Below, piece after piece: positions 58,369 to 64,000 of a DNA stretch of 64,000 bases. Within the stretch, counting starts at the first letter, position 1. Each line of letters begins with the position of its first letter. Source of the DNA: Achromobacter kerstersii (GTDB lineage Bacteria; Pseudomonadota; Gammaproteobacteria; Burkholderiales; Burkholderiaceae_B); assembly GCF_902859595.1 (NCBI RefSeq), contig NZ_CADIJQ010000016.1, positions 19,508-83,507 on the forward strand, in the 5' to 3' direction. The notes below the pieces were generated by a model. The model was given only the letters and a program-made list of their open reading frames with translations. It did not search any database and was not told the DNA's origin. The translations under genes and the position numbers were made by a program.

Positions 58369-59926
58369 CCACCCACGTCACCACTTGATTGCGGCCCGTT
58401 GTCTTGGCCTGATACAGCGCCTGATCCGCGCACTTCAGCACGGCGCCGGCATCCGCGTCATCGTCGGGCCAGCGGGCCGCGCCAATCGAGACAGTGACAT
58501 GGCCGACGCCGCCCGGCATCAGGTGACCTTCGGTGGCGTGACGAATGCGCTCGGCGATGGCGCGGGCCGCGTCCGGGGACGCCCCCGGCATCAGCACCAG
58601 AAACTCTTCGCCGCCCACCCGGCAGCACGCGTCGTCGGCGCGCACGCAAGAGCGCATGATGTCCGCCAGCGCCGTCAGCACGACGTCGCCGGCCGCATGC
58701 CCAAAGGTGTCGTTGACACGTTTGAAGTGATCCAGATCCAACGCCAGCACCGCAAACGGCAGCCGTGCGGAGGTCAGCCTTGATAACTCGTTGGCCATGC
58801 CCCGGCGATTCAACAGGCCGGTCATCGGGTCCGTCATCGTCTCGGCGTTCAACTTGCCAATCTGGCTTTCGTGCTGCGCCATGGTGAAGCCGACGGCGTC
58901 GCGCAGTTGTTCGGCTTCGAAGTAATTGGCCTGTACCGATTGAATCAACGGCGCGGCCTGTTTGGCATCACCCGACTTCATCGCGCGCGCCAGCGTTGCC
59001 AGCGGCCTGGCGATCCAGAAGCCCATCGCCGACACCATCAACAGCATGACGAGCGCCGCGGGAATCGAGTATTCAAAGATCCGCCACATCAGCCCGTGCA
59101 AGGGCGCAAGCGTCTCGGCCACGGGCCGTTGCACCACCACGCCCCAGCCGCCCAGGCTCATGTGCGCATAGCCGGCCAGCATGGGAACGCCCTGGCTATT
59201 GGTGACCGCCATGGAGCCGGACTCCCGGCGCAACAGGGCCTGGATGACGCGATTCGAGTCGCCCCCCGTTCCAATCCGGCGATGGTCGCGGTGGTACAGG
59301 ATATTGCCGTCGGCCCCGACCACATAAACGTAGGAACCATCACGGTAGAAATGCTCTTGCAGCAGGCGGTCCAGTTCGGTGTTGTGCTGAAGGTAAAGCG
59401 CCGCCCCCACAAAGCCCAGGTACTTGCCCTGCGCATCCCGCACGGGTTCGGTCAGCGCCACCGTCCATAACCCTTGTGACGACAGATACGGCGGCGTCAC
59501 ATTGCCTGATTGCGCTGCGCCGCGCAGATCGACGCCCGAGGTCGTTCTGCCCTGCGTTTCCGCACCGGGCAGCAGCGACGCAAAGGCCACCATCGCCCCC
59601 TTGGCATCCACCACCGCCGCAGCAATCACACCGTCCGATTGCTCGGCCACGCGTAACACCTCTTCGTCCATCTCTGCCGGCGCATCCATCATCTTCGCCA
59701 CACGGCGCGCGCTGGACTTCAACTGCTGCTGAATGGCGCCGACGTAGATATCCACCACTTCAGCCAGCTTCACCGCATAGGCGCGGTTGCCCTCAAGCGT
59801 CGTGGCGACAAGTTGTTCCTTCTGCACCGTGTACGCCGCGAACAGCGCATTGGCAAACGCCACGGCCGCGCTGAACACGGACAGGCCGACAACGAGATAC
59901 AGCAATGTGATCCTGGGTTTACGCAA
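58358..59926 (-). CDS. Diguanylate cyclase with dCACHE-type periplasmic sensor
   Basis: 522 residues: N-terminal transmembrane helix (about 8-30), a double-CACHE-like periplasmic region (about 35-285, with W-T-V-A-L-T-E-P-V-R-D and Y-V-V-G-A-D-G-N-I-L-Y-H-R), a second helix (about 290-312), a HAMP-like linker and a GGDEF domain. The active-site G-G-E-E-F is at about 438-442, and five residues before it the product-inhibition I-site R-A-D-D is intact. It makes c-di-GMP in response to an external small molecule. It appears monocistronic. Confidence 0.94.
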   Translation of the reverse strand: MRKPRITLLYLVVGLSVFSAAVAFANALFAAYTVQKEQLVATTLEGNRAYAVKLAEVVDIYVGAIQQQLKSSARRVAKMMDAPAEMDEEVLRVAEQSDGVIAAAVVDAKGAMVAFASLLPGAETQGRTTSGVDLRGAAQSGNVTPPYLSSQGLWTVALTEPVRDAQGKYLGFVGAALYLQHNTELDRLLQEHFYRDGSYVYVVGADGNILYHRDHRRIGTGGDSNRVIQALLRRESGSMAVTNSQGVPMLAGYAHMSLGGWGVVVQRPVAETLAPLHGLMWRIFEYSIPAALVMLLMVSAMGFWIARPLATLARAMKSGDAKQAAPLIQSVQANYFEAEQLRDAVGFTMAQHESQIGKLNAETMTDPMTGLLNRRGMANELSRLTSARLPFAVLALDLDHFKRVNDTFGHAAGDVVLTALADIMRSCVRADDACCRVGGEEFLVLMPGASPDAARAIAERIRHATEGHLMPGGVGHVTVSIGAARWPDDDADAGAVLKCADQALYQAKTTGRNQVVTWVANA

Positions 59927-60085
59927 GCGGCCTCCGATTTTTTTGTCAGATACGTTCTAGCATCTGCTTGTCGGATGAACCATTGTTGCGCGCATCAAGA
60001 ATCAAAAAAACAACAGCTAAGCCGGGGAAATGGACCCCGCAATTCTGGCGGGATGGCACCTTCCGCGGCGGGGTCTGCCGCCGAA

Positions 60086-60577
60086 CTATTCCTGCGGCTC
60101 GGCACTATCCGCGGCCAGTTCCGCCGCCGTGGCCGCCGCCGGCGTTGCCCTGAACGACACGCCCAGCCGGTTGAACGCGTTCATCAGCCCAATCGCATAC
60201 GTCAGATCCGCCAGCTCCTTGTCGGTGAACTCGGCGGCGGCGGCCGCGTAGTCCTCGTCCGGCACGCCGGTCTCGGACACGCGGGTCACACTTTCAGCCC
60301 AGGCCAGCGCCGTGCGTTCGCGGCGGCTGAACACGGCGCCGGCCTCATGCCATACGGGCACCAGCACCAGCTTGTCGATGGCGACGCCCTGCTTGACCAA
60401 GTCGCGCGAATGCATGTCGATGCAATAGGCGCAGCCGTTGATCTGCGACACCCGAAGAAAGACAAGATCGATCAGCGTCTTCGGCAAGCCGCAGCGCTGA
60501 AGGTAAACGTATACCCCGCCAAAGGCCTTGTAACCGTCGGGCGAAGCGTGGGCGTAATCGAGGCGGGGAGCGCTCAT
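60086..60577 (-). CDS. AhpD-like carboxymuconolactone-decarboxylase-fold protein
   Basis: 163 residues with the redox-active C-A-Y-C-I-D-M-H motif near residue 49, which in AhpD-type proteins accepts hydrogen peroxide or alkyl hydroperoxides via the CxxC-x3-H relay. V-F-L-R-V-S-Q-I-N-G and E-R-T-A-L-A-W-A-E-S are the flanking CMD helices. Monocistronic; the last bacterial gene before the prophage. The 59,927-60,085 gap holds no feature seen. Confidence 0.9.
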   Translation of the reverse strand: MSAPRLDYAHASPDGYKAFGGVYVYLQRCGLPKTLIDLVFLRVSQINGCAYCIDMHSRDLVKQGVAIDKLVLVPVWHEAGAVFSRRERTALAWAESVTRVSETGVPDEDYAAAAAEFTDKELADLTYAIGLMNAFNRLGVSFRATPAAATAAELAADSAEPQE

Positions 60578-60666
60578 GATGGGTCCTGGATAGAGAAGAT
60601 CAGAACCGCTATCGTGCGCCTTCTTGGCCTAGCGCGATAGAGCCATAAACCACCATATCGACTAGG

Positions 60667-60891
60667 TCATGACGGCGCGCCGCACAGCCTGCGCCAGACG
60701 GCGTTTCCCTCACCAATCTGCCGGCGCACGGGGGCAGGCGTGTCGTCAACCTGCTGCGCGTCATCGAAATAAATCGGGCGCGCATGCTCGCAGTATTCAA
60801 CGCCCACCCGGGCCGGCGCCACGCACCCAGTCGCGCTTAAGCTCAGCAGCAATGGCAGCGTCATCCATGCGAGCCGTTTGATCTTGCACAT
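60667..60891 (-). CDS. Rz1-like outer-membrane spanin lipoprotein
   Basis: 74 residues from ATG 60891; the longer frame upstream overlaps Rz and is rejected. The signal peptide ends in the lipobox S-A-T-G-C near residue 23; a short Pro-containing mature part follows (T-P-A-P-V-R-R-Q-I-G). It begins inside the Rz-like gene in another frame, the classical Rz/Rz1 arrangement for fusing inner and outer membranes at lysis. This gene probably marks the left end of the prophage. Confidence 0.8.
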   Translation of the reverse strand: MCKIKRLAWMTLPLLLSLSATGCVAPARVGVEYCEHARPIYFDDAQQVDDTPAPVRRQIGEGNAVWRRLCGAPS

Positions 60892-61063
60892 CTCGTGCCT
60901 CCTGCCGGGCGTGATCCGCCTGCTGGTTGATGCGCGCATCGCGCTGCTCGCGTTCGGCCGCGCGGCCAGCGCCGCGTCCACGCAAGTAAGCCAGTACCAA
61001 TAACGCGATGGCCCCGAAAGCGGCCAGCACCATCTTGTTGAATCGCTCAAGCCATGTGCGCAT
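60797..61063 (-). CDS. Rz-like inner-membrane spanin
   Basis: 88 residues from ATG 61063. An N-terminal membrane helix (M-V-L-A-A-F-G-A-I-A-L-L-V-L-A-Y-L) is followed by a charged helical stretch (A-A-E-R-E-Q-R-D-A-R-I-N-Q-Q-A) expected to form the periplasmic coiled coil of an i-spanin. The start overlaps the endolysin gene's 3' end; Rz1 starts within its 3' third. Function by arrangement and topology rather than sequence motif. Confidence 0.78.
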   Translation of the reverse strand: MRTWLERFNKMVLAAFGAIALLVLAYLRGRGAGRAAEREQRDARINQQADHARQEARDVQDQTARMDDAAIAAELKRDWVRGAGPGGR

Positions 61064-61541
61064 GAAGGCTTACCTCTGCCAAGCGGGCTTGGGCATACAG
61101 CGCCGCCCACGTGTGCGGATGCGGCTTGCCCGGGCGCCAGGTACGCAAGTACAGCGCCCACGCGCCGTCGGCATCACCGGGCGCCGGCAAGCGCCAAGGG
61201 TCCGTCCATAGCAGCAGACGCGCGAAACCTGCGGCCAGCACATCGTCCGTTTCCAGCGCGGTGTAGACGGCTGCGGATAGCGGGGGCACGTTGCGGGCGG
61301 CGCACAGGTTGTGCGCGGCGTCGCGGCTGGACGGGTGCGTCAGCACGCCAAGTACCCCACCGTTTTTTTCGAACTGCCAGAACCCGCGAGCGGGGCCGTT
61401 GATCTGGCGGCGATGTTGGAAGCGGCTTTCTTGAAGGCCGATGGCAAGCAAGAGGATACGGGCCGCGGGGGAGGTCATGACGGGCGGCAGCAAAGTGAGC
61501 GCGGGGGAGATGGCGGTGTGGATTAGGGTGTCAAGGTTCAT
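61047..61541 (-). CDS. Phage endolysin/lysozyme-like protein
   Basis: 164 residues from ATG 61541. The catalytic Glu lies in A-I-G-L-Q-E-S-R-F, followed by G-P-A-R-G-F-W-Q-F-E, the E-S...G-xx-Q pattern of lytic-transglycosylase-like phage lysozymes. It lies directly upstream of the spanin pair and downstream of two small membrane (holin-like) proteins. An 18-codon ORF ends on its start codon (ATGA). Assignment rests on motif plus cassette order. Confidence 0.8.
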   Translation of the reverse strand: MNLDTLIHTAISPALTLLPPVMTSPAARILLLAIGLQESRFQHRRQINGPARGFWQFEKNGGVLGVLTHPSSRDAAHNLCAARNVPPLSAAVYTALETDDVLAAGFARLLLWTDPWRLPAPGDADGAWALYLRTWRPGKPHPHTWAALYAQARLAEVSLHAHMA

Positions 61542-61594
61542 GGTTGTTTTTTCGCCCCTAGCGCATCACGCCGCGCTGCAATCGTTGAAGTCAT
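61538..61594 (-). CDS. 18-codon ORF coupled to the endolysin start
   Basis: ATG 61594 to TGA 61538 encodes 18 residues (M-T-S-T-I-A-A-R-R-D). The TGA overlaps the endolysin ATG. It could be a short coupling leader or a chance frame; there is no clear ribosome site before it. Confidence 0.3.
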   Translation of the reverse strand: MTSTIAARRDALGAKKQP

Positions 61595-61596
61595 CG

Positions 61597-61869
61597 TTAT
61601 GGATTCCTTATATGTTTGGCGGTCACAGAGGCCACATAAAATGCTGCGGAGGCAGCAAGGGCCGCATCGCCCGCGCTGGCCCAACCGACCAAGAAGATGC
61701 GGCAGGCTGCGCCGGTCGCAGTCAACCCGACCAATGCCAGGCCGATGCGCTCTAGCAAGGTGTCTTTGATCGACTTGGAAAGAACGGCCAGCGCCGCCCC
61801 GCCTGCCACGATCAGCCAGCAAACGAATGCCAGGACGGCCCACAACGTGAGGTAGACGGTGCTGTCCAT
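61597..61869 (-). CDS. small phage membrane protein, holin-like
   Basis: 90 residues from ATG 61869 with about three hydrophobic helices (V-Y-L-T-L-W-A-V-L-A-F-V-C-W-L-I-V-A, I-G-L-A-L-V-G-L-T-A-T-G-A-A and A-L-A-A-S-A-A-F-Y-V). Position between another membrane protein and the endolysin supports a holin or antiholin role; no family recognised by sequence. Confidence 0.65.
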   Translation of the reverse strand: MDSTVYLTLWAVLAFVCWLIVAGGAALAVLSKSIKDTLLERIGLALVGLTATGAACRIFLVGWASAGDAALAASAAFYVASVTAKHIRNP

Positions 61870-61870
61870 G

Positions 61871-62209
61871 TCATATCCTGTGGTTGTCTTCCGGTGCACG
61901 AGCGGAAGGCCGGCCCCGCACGCGGTCTATGACCGCCTGCCACATGTCCGGTATGGGAAACGCTTGCACGGCTTCCCACGCCCGCGACACAACCGCCATG
62001 CCGAACATGCCGACCAGAAATCCCGTGAGTCCCTCGGGAATCCCCAGCACCGCAGACAGATAGGGCGCGGCGTAATACGCGCCAAGCGACCCGCTGATTG
62101 CCATGCTGATTCGCGCCGTCCACGATCCATGCAGATAGCGCATGGACACCGCCGCACCCAGTACACCAGCGAACTTCGCCGCCAAGGCGTCGAAATCTTG
62201 GAGGTTCAT
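61871..62209 (-). CDS. phage holin-like membrane protein
   Basis: 112 residues from ATG 62209 (AGGGG six bases upstream; ATG 62215 is an alternative). Hydrophobic helices include A-G-V-L-G-A-A-V-S-M-R-Y-L and L-T-G-F-L-V-G-M-F-G-M-A-V-V; the C-terminus is charged. First gene of the lysis cassette. It probably forms the membrane lesion that releases the endolysin. Confidence 0.7.
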   Translation of the reverse strand: MNLQDFDALAAKFAGVLGAAVSMRYLHGSWTARISMAISGSLGAYYAAPYLSAVLGIPEGLTGFLVGMFGMAVVSRAWEAVQAFPIPDMWQAVIDRVRGRPSARAPEDNHRI

Positions 62210-62301
62210 TCGCATCCCCTAAAGACAATGAAAAGCCCGCTAGTGCGGGCCGGTAAAAACACGAAACGCTGATTTGCGCTACAACTCGGGCCTTTTGCCT
62301 C

Positions 62302-63324
62302 ATGAAACCTTGGTCCCGCCGTCAGCCCCGCCGCAAGTCCACGCCCACCTTGGCTGAAGCGCTGACGCGCTATCTGGCCGAGGTTTCGTCCACAAAGAAG
62401 GGCCACGCGGCAGAACAGTCCATCGCGCGCGTCTGGCGCGCTACGCGCCTGGCCATCAGGCCGGTTGACCGGATTCGCAGCTCAGATCTGACTGAACTTC
62501 GCGACGAGTGGCTGAAAGACAGGGCGCCGGCCACCGTCGTACGGCGGATGGCCTTTCTGTCCCACGTCTACACGGTGATTCGCAAAGATTGGGGCTTCGA
62601 CCAGTTGGCCAATCCGGTGCAGCTGGTGCGCCGTCCAGCGGTAGACGACGCGCGCGACCGCCGGTTGTTCGACCGCATCACGTTGCGAGGCGTCTCCGAC
62701 GACGACTGCCCCCGCAAGGAACTGGAATGGATCATCCGTGCCACCCGGTCGGCCGAGCTCCCCACCATCCTGACGGTGGCCAAAGAGACCGGTATGCGCC
62801 GGTCCGAAGTGGTCGGCATCCAGCGTGAGCACCTGGACCTGATGCACGGCGTGGTGCACCTGCCACATACAAAAAACGGGCGCGCGCGAAATGTTCCGCT
62901 GACGCCACGCGCGCGCGAGGCTCTGCGGCGCTGGGTCACCGGCAAGCCCCTGCGGGGCCGCATCTTCACAATGCAGCCGGGCTCCGTCACGCGTGCATTC
63001 ATCCGGGCGAGGCGGCGCGCGCGATTGAGCTATGAACGGATGTGCCGCCAATACGGCCGTAGGCCGAATGGCGCCTATTTCCGCGACCTGCGGTTTCATG
63101 ACCTTCGGCACGAAGGCACCTCGCAGCTGGCAACGGTGTTCCAGATTCACGAGCTGGCCAAGGTCAACGGCAACGTGGACACGCGGATGCTACTGCGCTA
63201 CTACCACCCACACGGCCGAGAGTTAGCCCAGAAGCTGGTGCGCAGCCCATTGGGACGGCGACAACTGGAAGAAATGCGCCGTGAGCGCGATCTCGAGTCG
63301 GAGGCCCTCCCCCTGGCGGCGTAG
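62302..63324 (+). CDS. int: Phage integrase, tyrosine recombinase family
   Basis: 340 residues. N-terminal core-binding-like region (about 15-110) and C-terminal catalytic domain (about 130-330). The catalytic residues read R166 in T-G-M-R-R-S-E, K191 in H-T-K-N-G-R, H266-x-x-R269 in H-D-L-R-H and Y300 in L-L-R-Y-Y-H. The position usually held by the second histidine (L-G-H) is Asn (N-G-N-V-D-T). It is expected to be active but variant. It lies between lysis and tail-fibre-type genes, divergent from the holin gene. Confidence 0.92.
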   Translation: MKPWSRRQPRRKSTPTLAEALTRYLAEVSSTKKGHAAEQSIARVWRATRLAIRPVDRIRSSDLTELRDEWLKDRAPATVVRRMAFLSHVYTVIRKDWGFDQLANPVQLVRRPAVDDARDRRLFDRITLRGVSDDDCPRKELEWIIRATRSAELPTILTVAKETGMRRSEVVGIQREHLDLMHGVVHLPHTKNGRARNVPLTPRAREALRRWVTGKPLRGRIFTMQPGSVTRAFIRARRRARLSYERMCRQYGRRPNGAYFRDLRFHDLRHEGTSQLATVFQIHELAKVNGNVDTRMLLRYYHPHGRELAQKLVRSPLGRRQLEEMRRERDLESEALPLAA

Positions 63325-63327
63325 ATC

Positions 63328-63684
63328 CTAAGTCTCGTCCGAATCCGCTTCGTCCGGTCGCGGCGGCTCGTCCGCGGTCAGCCATGCCGGCAGCGCGCCC
63401 CAGCCTGGGTAGCTGACTTTGCCGCCAGCGCCATCATGGTCGGCACCGATTGAATACGGCATGCCAGTCGCCACCACCCATAACGGCGTGGTGCGATAGT
63501 CGTCGACCATGACCCACGCCTCACCCACACGTCGCGGCCATTTGCCCGCGGGCGGCGCTGGCGGAGCATCCTCGTATGCGCCGTAGGCGATATTGAACGT
63601 GCCGGGCGATAGCGCCAACTCGTTCGCGACGGAAGCGTAAAGGTACAGGCCGTCGTCATCGGTCTGAAAAACGTCCTTATGCAT
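63328..63684 (-). CDS. phage tail-fibre-assembly-like protein
   Basis: 118 residues from ATG 63684 with AGGAG nine bases upstream; an upstream in-frame extension is rejected. It has Y-L-Y-A-S-V-A-N-E-L-A, W-P-R-R-V-G-E-A-W-V-M-V-D-D-Y-R and an acidic C-terminus, recalling small proteins encoded after tail-fibre genes. The tail-fibre tip fragment beside it is on the opposite strand. Assignment tentative. Confidence 0.55.
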   Translation of the reverse strand: MHKDVFQTDDDGLYLYASVANELALSPGTFNIAYGAYEDAPPAPPAGKWPRRVGEAWVMVDDYRTTPLWVVATGMPYSIGADHDGAGGKVSYPGWGALPAWLTADEPPRPDEADSDET

Positions 63685-63706
63685 ACTGTTTTCTCCTAAA
63701 AATGAA

Positions 63707-63721
63707 ATTTGCACTGCAAAT
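63707..63721. repeat. 15-bp perfect palindrome ATTTGCA-C-TGCAAAT
   Basis: The dyad sits between the tail-fibre-assembly-like start and the tail-tip module. Its right half is the start of a 17-mer (63712-63728) that recurs at 63983-63999 with one mismatch. It is a candidate recombinase crossover site. Confidence 0.6.
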
Positions 63722-63973
63722 GCGAGGGGGATGGGCAGCCGACAACTGGATGCGCTGCGCTCGCATGACCACGACCTGAAGACTCAGGGCGGTGACGGCG
63801 TAGGACTTTTGGTTTTCGCGGACTTCGGCCAGCCGGCGGCGCCCTGGGCCGAGGTTGCGCCTGACCGATGGAACAACCAGGCAGCCACCGGGTTTCGGGT
63901 GAGCACCGGCACGACAGGCGGCACTGAAACGCGCTCTTTGAACACCGCGTATCACCCGAGAATTCATGCATAG
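63713..63973 (+). pseudogene. detached C-terminal tip of a phage tail fibre
   Basis: Open frame of ~87 codons ending TAG 63973, first ATG 63731. It reads T-A-N-A-R-G-M-G-S-R-Q-L-D-A-L-R-S-H-D-H and ends G-G-T-E-T-R-S-L-N-T-A-Y-H-P-R-I-H-A. The E-T-R-x-x-N-x-A-x-x-P-R-I ending is the typical C-terminus of phage collar/tail-fibre proteins. No promoter, ribosome site or fibre body is attached, so it is silent in this configuration. It starts exactly at the repeated 17-mer. Confidence 0.65.
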
Positions 63974-63982
63974 CGACCACCT

Positions 63983-63999
63983 CACTGCAAATGCAAGGG
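63983..63999 (+). repeat. second copy of the 17-mer bounding the tail-tip module
   Basis: CACTGCAAATGCAAGGG differs from the copy at 63712-63728 at one base and has the same orientation; both can encode T-A-N-A-R. What follows lies outside the window. Confidence 0.75.
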
Positions 64000-64000
64000 C

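Noticed and set aside
63700..64000. Diversity-generating retroelement as in Bordetella phage BPP-1
   Set aside because: No reverse transcriptase or adenine-substituted template/variable repeat pair is visible; the repeat is a 17-mer.

Overview
The window looks like a chromosomal segment of a high-GC betaproteobacterium of the family Alcaligenaceae, most plausibly Achromobacter or a close Bordetella relative. Three things suggest this: orphan 'Bug' (TctC-type) tripartite-tricarboxylate receptors, a dense set of LysR-regulated small catabolic operons, and Alcaligenaceae-like housekeeping blocks (mutS next to a RoxA-type oxygenase; dapA-bamC). The genus is an inference, because no rRNA or tRNA marker is visible. 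The last ~3.3 kb (from about 60.66 kb) is prophage.

Layout. 0-0.54 kb: end of an MscS-type channel gene. 0.67-5.7 kb: a four-gene, translationally coupled periplasmic operon (imelysin/IcmP, di-haem DUF1111 protein, second imelysin, DUF1513), probably for iron acquisition. 5.9-13 kb: LysR regulators with a class II aldolase, a Bug receptor, a D-2-hydroxyacid dehydrogenase, an MFS permease and a dimeric-barrel protein. 13.1-19.7 kb: a nitrogen island with an ABC importer (SBP, permease, ATPase), AtzG/HpxX and AtzE/HpxY amidase subunits, a GntR regulator, an ABM-domain membrane protein and AtzH/HpxZ. It carries two sigma-54 promoters that match the consensus at every conserved base, with NtrC-type sites, so it is probably induced by nitrogen limitation. 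19.9-30.6 kb: FMN reductase, small membrane proteins, a 0.6-kb gene-free array of four 92-nt repeats rich in DnaA-box-like 9-mers, dodecin, and LysR-controlled SDR/ADH, Bug, flavin-monooxygenase and SMP-30 units. 30.8-38.6 kb: an eight-ORF CoA-thioester degradation operon (leader ORF, enoyl-CoA hydratase, ADP-forming acyl-CoA ligase, two acyl-CoA dehydrogenases, two SDRs, CMD protein). 38.6-60.6 kb: mostly core genes (aldose 1-epimerase, mutS, roxA, bamC, dapA, site-2 protease, YciO, YpfJ) plus hypothetical proteins, an ArsR/MFS pair, PaiB, DUF4105, a diguanylate cyclase and an AhpD-like protein. 60.66-64 kb: prophage lysis genes (Rz1, Rz, endolysin, two holin-like proteins), a tyrosine integrase, a tail-fibre-assembly-like gene and a promoterless tail-fibre tip module bounded by a repeated 17-mer.

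The strongest unusual signals are: (i) the sigma-54/NtrC control of the AtzG-AtzE island, including tandem NtrC sites at about -109/-139 of an ABM-domain gene; (ii) the four-copy bipartite 92-nt element with constant internal spacing; (iii) short tandem repeats just after stop codons at five loci, carrying back-up stop codons; (iv) the tail-fibre tip cassette with recombination-site-like ends. No CRISPR array, rRNA, tRNA, transposase or reverse transcriptase was seen.
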